Shown here piece after piece: positions 52,001 to 58,438 of a stretch of 64,000 nt of DNA; positions within the stretch are counted from its first letter, which is position 1, and the number at the start of each line of letters is the position of its first letter. A program made the translations under genes and the position numbers. Below the pieces are notes generated by a model that was not told the origin of the DNA, made no database searches, and was given only the letters and a program-made list of their open reading frames with translations. Origin of the DNA: Pseudoips prasinana (Eukaryota > Arthropoda > Insecta > Lepidoptera > Nolidae). Location: NCBI GenBank assembly GCA_951640165.1, contig OX621260.1, forward strand, positions 14,402,001 through 14,466,000, read 5' to 3'.

Positions 52001-54924
52001 AACAAGTCACAAGAAACAACAGTCTACTGACATACAGTAGACTGTTGTTTCGTTTACCAATACTAAGGGTATTGGTAAACTAACAACAGTCAAAACTTAC
52101 TACGCCCAGTAGGCCTCTGACATAGCTTATGTCAAAGTTTCGATAGCATATTATATCAAGAGCTTAATGGTACGTCCCATTAACACTAGAAAGTCGGGAA
52201 AATCTAACTACCTACAAAGACGGCGACCGGTCAAATGACTACTCAAATTTATTTAATCATTTTATTATTGTAACATGTAAAAATGGTAACTATGCAAATA
52301 AAACAGGGCTTTATGGATGATTAATTATAATATTTATACATATATTTTACATTTTAACATTTTGTTTACATTACAAGAGCCGCAAAGTGGCTTTTTAAAA
52401 GTGTCACAGACTTTATTAGTTTTATTTTTGCACTTTTGTACATATCATTCCCGCGTTTTCGGAGTTTCTGGATTTTGAGTAGAAGATCGAGAAGAGGAGG
52501 TCTAGACTCTTCAGGCAATTGTTAGGTCCCAGAAAGTCCGGCATCGATTTCTACTTTGCCGCAAAGTTCACTTGCTAAACTCATTATGAAATTCCTTCGT
52601 TTTATGTTGGTACCTGACGTTTTATATACTAAGTGAAAAAATTTATCCCTGTTAGGTCTAGTATATTGAAAAAAACCTATACAGGCCACCATCGAGAAGC
52701 CGCTTTGACACTATATTGTTTGGCCATCTGGTCAGCCACATGCACGCAGTACTTCATACACGCCGTACTATAATATGTAATAATTTCCTTGTATCTGTAA
52801 CGAGGCATAGCTTCTGATAAAAAAATACTCTCTAAGTTTTACTCCATAGCTCCTTTACTGGAATATTTTTTGCACCGTAGGTCCTTCGAGCATAGCAAAT
52901 ATGATAAAACTATCCAGCTGTTCCAAAGTTAGTATCCAATTGTTGTGGCCTAGCTCCCTATTAGCTTCGTCTTGAGTACATTTCAGAATAAATAAATTGA
53001 GACAATTTAGATTTAACAATCACAAGCCTCCACGAATCTGATATACTTCCCATGAAATGTCTTCTTGCATATGAGGTAGGCCCTGCTTGCTCAGTTATGA
53101 TATTGTGCCGTGCTCGGCGACCACTTTGAGTTGACTCCACTTGAAGTGACCACGACGTACCGATGGCAGAGGTGATAAGACCTTGAAGCTCAGAATCATC
53201 TGAACTCCTACGAACTACGAGCACAGCTACGACCATGGCCACGTGAATTCGAACTGTGAACGTTTTGTAAAATTGCAAGAGGTACCTGATCTTCCAGGTC
53301 ACTTTCTTCCGTAGAGGAACTCGAACTGAAAAGGGATACCGCACAATCATCGTCACTATCACGTTCTGCGCCTTCAGAGCCATTCCAATTCATCTTCACA
53401 AATATTTTGCAAGGTTGAAAGTATTTCTTCATCCTGAACCCATCGAGACATTTTTCACAAATTACTTACAATAATTTCGACTAAATTCACGGGCAGTCCA
53501 AACAATTCTGACTTCTTTTACTAACAAACTACAAATAAACGTACCTAATTTATGTTCTACCCTCTTACATTACAATTATAAACACTTATCGGATCTCAGC
53601 CGTCAAATGACTGCCGCCGTCTTTATCGGTATATCAAGATTTTAAATATTAAATAAGAGCGATTTGAGTTATTTTCATACATAGTTTCATTTAACTACTA
53701 ATATTAATTAAAGTCACATAGTTTCAATACGTTAAGTCAATGGGTTTATCAATTTATTATTCAACATTTAAATTCAAATTGCAGTCAAATGACTGCTCCC
53801 GTCTTTCTAGTGTTAAGGATTGAGTCCGCCTTTGTACGGACGCCAGCACATCAAGACAATCTGTTAAATTTCCCCAGATGAAAGTGAACTTTATGTTTTT
53901 GTGATAAAGTTGATAATCTATAAAAGAAATTTGACAGATGTGGGTAGCTGGAAGTCGTAGAAGTGGCGAGTGCACAACGGGGATGGCAAACGATTGTTAA
54001 CGCGGGCCATATTTAACATGTAACTAACATCTTCTAGTGTGGTTACGGCGGCGAATATCAGATTATCATCATCCTATCTCATCCCGTGGGAGGCGTAGAA
54101 ATCATCCCAAGGGAATACCTAACAGAGAACGGACAGCAGCGTTTATCTGTGAACACTGAACTGTGACCATCTTACTGCGATCGCCAAGCGTGGCGATTAT
54201 GGCATATCCCCTCCAAGATGATTCTTGGGGGCGATTATGGTATATCCCCCCATGATGACTCTTGGGGAAGGTTTTTCCAGCAGTGGACTTCTTCCAGCTG
54301 TAATCATAACATGTTCTTTAGTCACCCAATTTATTCACTAACATTTATAAAATATTTTTGTGACATGGTAGAATTCCATCAACGGTCGCCAGTCTCAAAG
54401 GAGACGAGCTATCTGCGCGGGTCACAATTAGGTATGTGTACAAACATAGGTGCATTTTTTTATTTCATTGTCATTGATATATTGACTGGCCTGTTGCCAA
54501 TCATCAACCCACCACTTCTAGCTTAGCCAGAAGTGGTGGGTTGATATACGATCCCCACCCCAGACAAATCTTTATGTGATGAGCATGATTATTTGTTCAA
54601 TCTCTACTACTTATACTGTAGTAAATATAATGTATGTATGTATTTAGAAATGTATAACTATGTTTATCAGTCGACTGGTTAGCTGGTTACCACAGTACAG
54701 GCGGTGTTTAAGATGTCCCATGATATGTATGTATTTTTATTTTGTTTTCAGAGGCCTCATATAGTCTAGAAAGGGATCCTCAGGAAGTTGGAAAGCTAAG
54801 TGGGAAGACTGACAATTTAGATGCCTCTTACACTGGGATAGAAGAAGACCCTATGTTAGAGAAAAAAAAACAATTCAAGTTCGCAGAACAGATGAATCGA
54901 GAGTGGGTGGAAAATTATGATTAG
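27943..54924 (+). CDS. Secreted protein with two TULIP-like (JHBP/group-7-allergen-like) modules
   Basis: Twelve exons read in continuous phase and total 1668 nt (555 residues plus stop): 27943-28036, 30251-30312, 32182-32285, 36856-37089, 38913-39027, 41035-41095, 42385-42508, 45831-45969, 46432-46584, 47507-47694, 49572-49792, 54752-54924. Every junction has AG/GT. The start opens on a signal peptide (MYFFYCFLQFFVI). Each half has a long amphipathic helix, then strands holding a similar motif (LEDLELQSL at about 89-97; LSDMVLTGL at about 325-333), then a C-terminal helix. This is the layout of TULIP lipid carriers such as JHBP/takeout and group 7 mite allergens. C171 and C198 could form a disulfide. 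The tail (499-555) is acidic and Lys-rich. I infer extracellular binding of a hydrophobic ligand; the ligand is unknown. AATAAA lies at 54963. The family call rests on pattern only; the gene model itself is strong. Confidence 0.85.
28102..28325 (+). mobile_element. 5S-rRNA-like SINE, copy 2
   Basis: The core reads GAGGTTAAGCAATTAGGCTC and CATAGATGGGTGACCACC, resembling the internal promoter region of 5S rRNA. The body continues with CGGTCCCGGTTGTAGTTATT and GGGCGGCTTGAACAACTCTG. Confidence 0.65.
28545..28790 (+). repeat. LINE/SINE 3' tail repeat (GTCCAGCAGTGGACGT family)
   Basis: The block CACCCCATCTCATCCCGTGG ... GTCCAGCAGTAGACGTTAGT, ending in ATAATAATAA. Related copies: 31985-32155, 40600-40795, 47215-47500 (part), 50500-50665 (inverted), 51615-51845 and 54040-54305. 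Confidence 0.7.
28795..29028 (-). mobile_element. tRNA-headed SINE, family A
   Basis: The same head and body as 15600-15839. It lies directly downstream of the tail repeat at 28790. Confidence 0.85.
29227..29282. mobile_element. 135-bp MITE, truncated copy
   Basis: About 55 bases of the left arm (AAGCTACCCCAATCTGTC) end abruptly at TTGAAAGTGT. Confidence 0.7.
29345..29425 (+). repeat. tRNA-like SINE head, family C
   Basis: A box TTAGTTTAGTGGTCAAATG, B box GAGTTCGGTTCCCACCC. An inverted relative is at 38265-38345. Confidence 0.5.
29430..29628. repeat. Inverted-repeat element with roughly 31-base arms
   Basis: Left arm CTGTGAGGGTGATATTCCGA, right arm its complement with two or three differences (ending ATCACACTCACAG). 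The interior carries a GGCCGGCAACGCACTTGCGG block common in lepidopteran SINEs. Confidence 0.65.
29785..30140 (+). mobile_element. tRNA-headed SINE, family B, with a MITE inside
   Basis: The head has B box GGGTTCGATTCCCGCC, and the body ends in GGCCGTGTGTAAATAATGTC and TATTATTGTT. A 135-bp-family MITE sits at 29966-30077. Removing it with one TA restores the family sequence ACCATAGTACAAGCTCGGCT. Confidence 0.85.
29966..30077. mobile_element. 135-bp MITE family, 112-bp copy in a SINE
   Basis: TA flanks on both sides (29964-29965, 30078-30079). The body is shortened compared with the 135-bp copies. Confidence 0.85.
30251..30312 (+). CDS. TULIP-like gene exon 2
   Basis: Acceptor ATATTTTCAG, donor GTAAGTAT; encodes TVSKIRGSFSSKTIANAMQY, which continues the N-terminal helix. 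Confidence 0.75.
30835..31305 (+). pseudogene. LINE ORF2 C-terminus
   Basis: Motifs in shifting frames: AVETRALRSMCGVTLRDRIR (from about 30907), EMMNERKLTKEVYLAC, GRGRTRRTFCDRIGDVLKKG and KWKSVVSAYPSGKRA before the stop at 31291-31293. Truncated copies of the same end are at 41255-41440 and, inverted, 59510-59690. Confidence 0.7.
31741..31950. mobile_element. Palindromic MITE of about 210 bp
   Basis: Inverted arms (AAGCATCTGCTACACGGTTG and its complement) extend over about 70 bases each. The centre has two direct copies of a block with CTAGACTGCACAACTGCCGT. TAA or TA may flank it. No coding capacity. Confidence 0.75.
32182..32285 (+). CDS. TULIP-like gene exon 3
   Basis: Acceptor TATATTGCAG, donor GTAAGTAAG. 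Encodes AITETVGHEGLNIYVTKP and on to HNDNQVTL. Confidence 0.8.
32395..32600 (-). mobile_element. tRNA-headed SINE, family B, headless copy
   Basis: The body only, inverted, starting TATCCTGGGACATTATTTTT and reaching AAACAGACATGTTCATGCAC. Confidence 0.65.
33130..36140. other. Intron 3 remainder without a recognised gene
   Basis: About 3 kb of mixed AT-rich sequence. Short (CA)n tracts lie at 34346 and 35771. Repeated AATATTGTCAATAATA-like words cluster at 34355-34510. There is a 70-residue frame at 33732-33944 that I do not accept as a gene. The 33340-33970 stretch ends in AATAAAAGTTCC and could be part of a retroelement end. Confidence 0.35.
36142..36510 (-). mobile_element. Helitron-like fragment
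   Basis: The 3' end, read on the minus strand, is ...GTACCGGGCCGCTAGT. The interior shares the AAAATTAGCCAAATCGGT type sentence of lepidopteran Helitron-like repeats. A poly(T)/TTTA tract lies at 36200-36240. Confidence 0.6.
36615..36822 (-). mobile_element. 5S-rRNA-like SINE, copy 3
   Basis: Inverted copy ending 34 bases before exon 4 of the TULIP-like gene. The core block, on the plus strand, is TGGACTGACCGCGAGCCTAG. Confidence 0.65.
36856..37089 (+). CDS. TULIP-like gene exon 4 (source of an inverted copy)
   Basis: At 234 nt it is the largest exon, with acceptor GATTTTCAG and donor GTAAGTTT. Encodes ILEDLELQSLPQFWLPEVKL through ANTGKAT. N-glycosylation sequons are seen in NYT and NKS. 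The last 131 nt plus the start of the next intron are copied in inverted orientation at 42102-42295. Confidence 0.85.
37170..38420. other. Intron 4, mostly unrecognised
   Basis: AT-rich sequence. It includes a short RTE-like LINE scrap at about 38095-38135 (AMERAMLGV), a perfect foldback at 38134-38214 and an inverted family C SINE head at 38265-38345. Confidence 0.4.
38134..38214. repeat. Perfect foldback, 31-base arms
   Basis: Arms 38134-38164 and 38184-38214 (TTTGGTTCGCCCGTGGATCT...) are exact inverted copies around a 19-base loop, inside a LINE scrap. Confidence 0.9.
38429..38885. mobile_element. 135-bp MITE with a second MITE inserted
   Basis: TA-flanked ends match copy 1. Removing the insert (38505-38823 plus one TAA) leaves exactly 135 bp. 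Confidence 0.88.
38505..38823. mobile_element. PIF/Harbinger-like MITE, 319 bp
   Basis: Inverted ends GAGCCTATGCATACCACGTT and GGGCCTATGCACACCACGTT with TAA on both sides (38502-38504, 38824-38826). A 3-bp TAA/TTA target and GGGCC-type ends suit PIF/Harbinger. The interior repeats GCGTCTGTATCGCTA words and is rich in CpG. Confidence 0.8.
38913..39027 (+). CDS. TULIP-like gene exon 5
   Basis: Acceptor CGCTTTTCAG, donor GTAAGCAA. Encodes IIVEGCLMSGYAITTLNG and HFRLQHCTYTLE, with the two cysteines of the first module. The acceptor lies only about 25 bases beyond a MITE. Confidence 0.8.
39090..39270 (+). repeat. R1-type LINE 3' UTR fragment
   Basis: Matches 26560-26720 (TTCGTTGCGGGATCCAAG, GATCCTGGCTTACAGG) and ends in a GGGAGGGACTAGTCCCG block. 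Confidence 0.65.
39634..40238 (-). mobile_element. tRNA-headed SINE, family B, interrupted
   Basis: The body (39634-39768) and the head (40114-40238, B box GGTTCGATTCCCACGC on the minus strand) are separated by a Helitron-like insert. The join GTTAA + TTACACCC restores the family sequence. Confidence 0.75.
39769..40113 (-). mobile_element. Helitron-like insert in a SINE
   Basis: On the minus strand the insert starts TCCTACTAATATTATAAAC and ends in AACCGCGGGGCATAGCAG. The host has A on one side and T on the other with no target duplication, as Helitrons do. A second copy of the TATAATATTAGTAGGAT end at 39837-39853 suggests two tandem units. Confidence 0.65.
41035..41095 (+). CDS. TULIP-like gene exon 6
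   Basis: Acceptor TATTTTCCAG, donor GTTAGT. Encodes ILQPDTGIPPVIVQYNPNGK. Confidence 0.75.
41663..41900 (-). mobile_element. 5S-rRNA-like SINE, copy 4
   Basis: Inverted copy. The plus strand shows GTGTCAGAGTTGCTCAATCG, GACTACAACTGGGGCCGAAA and TGAACTGACCGCGAACTTAG. Confidence 0.65.
42102..42295 (-). pseudogene. Inverted partial copy of exon 4 and its donor site
   Basis: Read on the minus strand, 42295-42165 copies the last 131 nt of exon 4 with six differences (about 95% identity). The copy keeps an open frame (three residue changes: T to M, V to I, G to R) and the GTAAGT donor. Similarity goes on into the following intron to 42102 (matching 36958-37163, with a 10-bp gap). It cannot be spliced in because it is antisense to the gene. 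Confidence 0.92.
42385..42508 (+). CDS. TULIP-like gene exon 7
   Basis: Acceptor CGTTGTAG, donor GTAAGT. Encodes ISLELLLLKQMTENVVPKL and AALFSYANTTAHFGDKLFS, the closing helix of module 1. A 41-bp tandem repeat begins about 40 bases after the donor. Confidence 0.8.
42547..42769 (+). repeat. 41-bp tandem repeat, about 5.4 copies
   Basis: Unit GTTTATCTGTGGTTGTCTGT followed by GGCTAACACAGATAAATTGA and T. It starts about 40 bases after exon 7. Confidence 0.85.
43264..44551 (-). mobile_element. Full-length mariner element, copy 2
   Basis: 1288 bp, the same length as copy 1, with TA on both sides (43262-43263, 44552-44553). The unoccupied sequence can be read at about 13955. Confidence 0.95.
43342..44361 (-). 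CDS. Mariner transposase (open frame)
   Basis: 339 residues, differing from the transposase at 20258-21277 by one residue that I can find (Val for Ile in the EVRxETCLALL segment) and at least one silent change. All catalytic motifs (CDEKW, HDNARPH, SPDLAPTDYYFF) and WVPHEL are present. Together the two copies point to recent movement of one active lineage. Confidence 0.93.
   Translation of the reverse strand: MDTLKIRVIMEYEYRRGSNAAQAARNINDVYGANTTNQRTTCYWFARFRSGNFDLKNEPRGRPKTLVDNDELKAVVEADDTQSTAELAAAFDVSVKTILVHLRQIGKVKKLDKWVPHELNDRQREVRVETCLALLNRHTNEGILNRIVTCDEKWILFDNRKRSASWLDPGSAPKQCPKRKLTPRKVMVTVWWSSAGVIHHSFLPNGVSITADVYCEELSTMMEKLAHLQPALVNRSSPLLLHDNARPHTAQQTVSKLQELGLEALRHPPYSPDLAPTDYYFFQNLDNFLAGKKFNTREAVQNAFEEFVASRPADFFKKGINKLPLRWQRCIDCMGDYFD
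44940..45145 (+). pseudogene. RTE-type LINE C-terminus and tail
   Basis: Encodes shifted pieces of the conserved ending (RPMGQKFSRVATTNRKTQRG) and the tail GTCCAGCAGTGGACGTCTTT. An inverted relative is at 48470-48860. Confidence 0.65.
45428..45743. mobile_element. Palindromic MITE of about 350 bp, copy 1
   Basis: Starts TAAAACACCAACAACCCC and ends in GGTGTTTTA. Shares CATAAGCAACAACTTTTG and TCCGAACTCGTAGAAC blocks with 46628-46978. It lies 88 bases before exon 8. Confidence 0.7.
45831..45969 (+). CDS. TULIP-like gene exon 8
   Basis: Acceptor TTAATTTTAG, donor GTATGT. Encodes EQIFQDVSQYMMTVVRYL through LVPLFISWDDIS, the opening helix of module 2. Confidence 0.8.
46432..46584 (+). CDS. TULIP-like gene exon 9
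   Basis: Acceptor GTTTTTCAG, donor GTACTA. Encodes EIKLSDMVLTGLDTAYSAHS and YLISEQIRFSTIQ. In phase at both ends (153 nt). Confidence 0.8.
46628..46978. mobile_element. Palindromic MITE of about 350 bp, copy 2
   Basis: Imperfect inverted ends of about 65 bases (TAAAACACCAATAATGTCGC on the left; the right gives TAAAACACTAACTACATCGC). It lies 44 bases after exon 9. Its open frames on both strands are by-products. Confidence 0.7.
47149..47187. repeat. Perfect hairpin, 16-base arms
   Basis: GTTTAATTAGTCTAGT and its complement around a 7-base loop, in intron 9. Confidence 0.85.
47507..47694 (+). CDS. TULIP-like gene exon 10
   Basis: Acceptor CATTCTGTAG, donor GTACAG. Encodes VRGKATMKTSESQTNQFAVE and VSVRSVEVISI. 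Confidence 0.8.
47860..48030 (+). mobile_element. Helitron-like 3' end
   Basis: The terminal hairpin GCGGGTGAACCGC followed by GGGGCACAGCTAG, with T next, fits a Helitron end (hairpin then CTAG, T target). Relative at 62370-62541 (ends CTAC). Confidence 0.65.
48470..48860 (-). pseudogene. RTE-type LINE ORF2 C-terminus
   Basis: Minus-strand protein with LGVSLQDRFRNVEIRRRTKV, MVRRIAKLKWQWARDIAR, GRWGRKVLEWRPRTESRSVG, then a tail in the GTCCAGCAGTGGACGTC family. 5'-truncated. Confidence 0.75.
49572..49792 (+). CDS. TULIP-like gene exon 11
   Basis: Acceptor ATTTTTGTAG, donor GTAAAT. Encodes KMEFSMPEGLPRPAESIIKG and the helical QLQEFFTSVLKAAIAKTVV. It contains one cysteine (DECEQ). Confidence 0.8.
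49880..50500. other. Intron 11 AT-rich stretch
   Basis: No gene. 50150-50400 resembles LINE 3' UTR debris also seen near 27480-27560 (GGAAGTTTGTTATAGAATCT). Confidence 0.4.
50724..51259. mobile_element. TIR element with an internal 55-bp tandem repeat
   Basis: A 46-base inverted repeat (50726-50771 and 51213-51258; GTGTGTTGCGACGCAGCCCG) bounds the segment. The left arm is amplified as nine tandem units of 55 bp (50731-51211), the last joining the right arm as a hairpin. Units vary at only a few positions, mostly in CTGCGACGCAG. No coding capacity. Confidence 0.85.
51354..51606 (+). mobile_element. 5S-rRNA-like SINE, copy 5 (best preserved)
   Basis: Order: GGCGCTCATAGCTAGATGCT; core GAGGTAAAGCAACTAGACTC and CATAGATGGGTGACCGCC; body CGTCTCCGTGCTTCGGAGGA and GGTCCCGGTTGTAGTCATTC; end GGGCGGCTTGAACAACTTTG and CCACTGCACATACGAT. 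The core parallels the 5S rRNA internal promoter (box A-like AAGCA..., box C-like GATGGGxGACCGC). Confidence 0.65.
51855..51985 (+). mobile_element. 5S-rRNA-like SINE, copy 6 (deleted)
   Basis: Retains GCCATAGATGGGTGCC and the body CTCTCCGTGCGTCGGAGGGC; most of the core is missing. Confidence 0.55.
52013..52080. repeat. Two adjacent perfect hairpins
   Basis: 17-base arms (52013-52029, 52035-52051; GAAACAACAGTCTACTG) and, at once after, 12-base arms (52052-52063, 52069-52080; GTTTACCAATAC), each with a 5-base loop. Confidence 0.85.
52184..53812 (-). mobile_element. Degenerate piggyBac-like element, 1.63 kb
   Basis: TTAA on both sides (52180-52183, 53813-53816) and inverted ends beginning CACTAGAAAG. 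Subterminal copies of GTCAAATGACT lie near both ends. The enclosed transposase is internally deleted and broken. Confidence 0.82.
52440..53432 (-). pseudogene. PiggyBac-like transposase relic
   Basis: Minus strand, N-terminal part: an acidic Ser-rich start (DSDDDCAVSLFSSSSSTEES), then after a frame change SGRRARHNIITEQAGPTSYA and SDSWRLVIVKSKL, then CTQDEANRELGHNNWILTLE and QLDSFIIFAML, as in piggyBac N-terminal regions. Several stops follow. Near 52600 a C-terminal-like piece (YKTSGTNIKRRNFIMSLASE) precedes the end. The DDD catalytic core is missing, so it cannot be active. Confidence 0.75.
53837..53965. mobile_element. 135-bp MITE, degraded copy
   Basis: Starts CGGACGCCAGCACATCAAG, with the internal ATCTATAAAAGAAATTTGAC block; the right end is diverged. 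Confidence 0.7.
54503..54545. repeat. Perfect hairpin, 17-base arms
   Basis: ATCAACCCACCACTTCT and its complement around a 9-base loop, in the last intron. Confidence 0.85.
54752..54924 (+). CDS. TULIP-like gene last exon
   Basis: Acceptor TTGTTTTCAG. Encodes EASYSLERDPQEVGKLSGK to MNREWVENYD and stop. The polyadenylation signal AATAAA follows at 54963-54968. Confidence 0.8.
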
Positions 54925-54962
54925 AAAACAGATTAGTTAATTTTATTTAGGTACGAGGGCAT

Positions 54963-54968
54963 AATAAA
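54963..54968 (+). terminator. Polyadenylation signal of the TULIP-like gene
   Basis: AATAAA, 38 bases after the stop codon. Confidence 0.65.
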
Positions 54969-55029
54969 ATATTATATTATATCCAATACTAGTAGTATTT
55001 ATTTAAGGCTGGAGTAGAAGTTTGTTTGT

Positions 55030-55085
55030 ATAGACGCCAGCACATGCAGCTCCTTTGACAGATCCCAATCTGTCCAGGGCCTCTA
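55030..55085. mobile_element. 135-bp MITE, truncated copy
   Basis: About 55 bases (TAGACGCCAGCACATGCAG, CCCAATCTGTCCAGGG). Confidence 0.55.
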
Positions 55086-55089
55086 CCGG

Positions 55090-56760
55090 CTAATTCGCTG
55101 AACTTCGTTTTCGTGAATGGCGTTCAAATAAATAAAGGTAAAAAATGACTTAATCAATCGTTAAAGCGGCTTCAACGTTGACAGTCGATTCCGGACCATT
55201 TATGACGTCACATGTGGTCATGGAAGCCGATAAGGTGACCAAAATTGAGGAAGTTTTCAAGAAAAAATTTTCACATTAGACATAATCGTTTAATAAGTAA
55301 TAAAAAAAAAAAACGTAAACTGAAAGCAAAAGAAGACGAAAAAAGCAAGCCCGGAGTTTCTTTGTGGCTTTCTTCTCCGGGTCGTCCACCTAGGCAGCTA
55401 GAGAAAGCCGCAGGTTAGCTAGGGTAGGTTCCTCAGCGGCGAGGATCGCTTTGGCCCATTAACGCGTGATCGGTGATCCCGTGCATGTGATCACACCCTC
55501 ACTTAGAATTTCGTCTTTTGCTTTAGTCTTCAATTCTTTAATTTTAATATAGTAGAACTAAATTTCAAAATAATAGATTAGTAAATTGTTATTTATTTAA
55601 GGAATTCAGAAAATATATGCGATAAAACAAACCGCACGGACTGACAAATTATTATTTTTTTTGTAACTTTTTACTATCCACTATGTTTATGTACTGCATT
55701 GTGACCTTGACAAGTACAAGTGTATGTTAATACCCAAGTGCTGAATAAATATTTCATTTCAATAAGAATTACAGTTTTTATAATATAATAACTATGATAA
55801 ATAAAAACAGTTTAGTCTCTCAGCAATAAACAATGGCTTTATCTAAAAATTAATCCAATGAAGTGGAAGTTCAGCACATAAAATGTTCCACGGGGGGATT
55901 CAAGAGGTATCTGGATGTCTAGCATTTAGTTATGACCGGTACCGGACCATCCAGGTAACTACACCCTAACACCAGATTACCACTGCTAATTATAATTAGC
56001 AGTGTTATCTAGTGGTAGTGTAGTGTCATAAAAAATATTGAAGTTTGGGCGTCTGCTTATTTCTATTTCCTGACTAAAACTTTTGTTTTGTCAAAGCACA
56101 TGTAGGGCAAAACGCCTTCATCAATAGCGTGTTCTGCGATTGCTGATCGGTTCCGATCTCATTTCTCCACACGAAATCCCACCTTGTGAAGCAGCTTTCA
56201 CAGACTCTCTCGCTGTCCTGTGTAATTTATTTCTGTCTTTAAGATTCTAGAAGCTTTTTAACAGTATGGACCTCTTTTTTAGCAGAATAAAATTCATGTA
56301 CTTTCCTCCGTATAACTCCCATGTCAAAATTATCAAAATGCACAAATCCACTTTTACGTCGTTTCTCCTTGTCCGGCAACATATAGGCTATAAATTATCT
56401 TGGAAACTTGAATACCTGATACAGAACCGCAACAGACCAGCTAAACTATAAGAGATACAAAAATGGTACTATAGCAAGAATTGTTTCACGTGATGAGCAT
56501 TTTCAGCTGAGAGAATAAATTTGAAGATCTGGAAAACCTGTTGCGGAACTCCAAAGCCCAGCAACACTATACGTCGTGACGTAGACGGCGACAACGCACT
56601 ACTTTGTTGTGCAACATACATACTTTTTAATACATATATGTTCAGATTAGTTCCTAGGTAACTTAACGTACGGCGTGACTTAGCGTTAGCAAGGTATTTA
56701 TTCGAAGTATTTCGAGGTAGGTTAAATAATCGTAGTATACTAGACTCAATGAGGCTGCTC
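55090..56760. other. Gene-free stretch after the TULIP-like gene
   Basis: Unrecognised AT-rich repeats. A perfect 24-base palindrome (CACTGCTAATTATAATTAGC...) lies near 55981-56004. The minus strand at about 56060-56230 can be read as a short Cys-containing frame without a clear family. A piece of the 90-bp repeat lies at 56590-56660. Confidence 0.4.
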
Positions 56761-56872
56761 GTTCCAAACACCAGGTTTTTTTTTTTTTTTTTGATGTTCC
56801 CTATTTCTTGACTAGGGAACAGACGAATGACTCCCCTGACTGAGTCAGAGTCCTTGTTTAGCGGTCGTACAC

Positions 56873-58100
56873 TTTATTCATGTTTTATTTTTGCTTGGTT
56901 ATTTCTGTGTTATGTTAATTATGTTTTATTTTGGATATATGTTTTATTTTGGATTGACTTGGTTATTATATGTTATGTTGATTATGATTTATTTTTGGGT
57001 TTATGTTTTATTTGTCAGATTGAGTTTTGATAGTTATTATCAAATATGTATAATATCATATTTGTGCGTATATAGTGTATATATACTTGCTAGCTTCATT
57101 GGTGTTTTTTGTATTATGCGTTGACAGAAGGTCAACAAGGTTTTTAATTTTAGGTTAGGTTTACTTATTAACTTTGTTTGTTTCTGGCATTTATATTTAT
57201 GTTCTAGTGGCTTTTATTTTATTTGTTTGTGTTTTAAAATAGGGTAGTCCCTTTTTTATGTGACTTATACTTTTTATGTGGCTTTACCTTTTTTGTTTTA
57301 TATGTAGGTATATATATTAATGATTTGTAATTTTTCTTGGTTCAGTTTATTATTTTAGATTTTAAGTAATTTAATTTTATTATTATGCTTTATGATTTAT
57401 TGTCGTGTTTTATTTGGTTTTTGCTATGTTATGTTCTGTTTCCTTTTGGGTATATTTTTATGTGCATGTTTAAATTTGATTGCTAGTTTATCAAATATGT
57501 ATAACATCATATTTGTGCGTGTATGGCTATATATACACTTACTATTTTGTTGTTTGTTTGTATTTTATTGTAGGTATGACTTTAGTTTAAATTTATATCG
57601 GGTTTTTGTGTTTCGTCTTGATTGATTGAGTTATTTATTCGCTTATTTTATACTTTTGTGTCTTTTCTATAATGGAGATTGGTTAATTGTGTTTATAGTT
57701 ATAATTGTTTTATTTTATTTATTTATATTTATTTATACTTAGGTACGTTATTTTTGATATTATTACCTTTACATGTTTTAATTGCTAGGCTGTCACGGTT
57801 ATGTATTTCTTGTTGTTCTTATTTTTGTTTAGATTATTTAGATTTGGGATATATGTATTTATATATAAATAAATATTTCACTAAGAGGGGTTTGCTTATA
57901 ATATGAATTATTGTATGACGTTGATTCGGTTTTGTTTCACTTTCTTTTTTGCAATTTTTATATATTATTATAATATATATTCTTGCAACATTCTCTCTGT
58001 ACTTTTCATTTATGCCAATATATACTTAACAGTTGTATTATACTGTAATATATAAATGTATGTAAATATACGATTTTCTATTTTATAATTGCTTCACTCA
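56873..58100 (-). other. Strongly strand-biased A-rich 3' region of the gag-only element
   Basis: On the plus strand the sequence is dominated by T with G well above C; on the element's own strand it is A-rich with C above G. A 50-base block (TATCAAATATGTATAAxATC ... TTTGTGCGT) occurs twice, near 57038 and 57487. The hydrophobic frames on the plus strand are products of the composition. Confidence 0.6.
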
Positions 58101-58438
58101 TTCTATATGATGTGTTATTCAATTAGATTAGATTGTGATTTTAGTGAATAACCGTGACAGCAGCCTTTTATTTGGAGGGTTGTGGTCGATTGTGGGAGGG
58201 TCGTTGGTTGTAGGTAAAACGACCTCGTGGGAAGTCGCCATGGTCTCGCTTTTTTATTCTTGTTGCTACGCTGCTGCCGCCTGCACTCCGCTGAGCAGAT
58301 CGCGTTTTTATGGCGTTTTTTACATGTAAAAAAATTTTCAAAATGGCTCACTATGTAACAGCTTGCAATCTGCTCGATCGCGGTGTTCGATGCCAGACGG
58401 ACCACAGTGAACCAGACCCAGATCTCTTCCGATAGGCG

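Noticed and set aside
56827..57906. Several hydrophobic open frames on the plus strand that resemble membrane proteins
   Set aside because: They follow from the T/G-rich composition of the 3' region of a minus-strand LINE. No domain, start context or splice evidence supports them.
56873..58070. Nuclear copy of mitochondrial DNA
   Set aside because: The AT-rich, strand-biased sequence raised the idea, but no mitochondrial protein or rRNA motif can be read, and the segment lies inside a LINE with target duplication.
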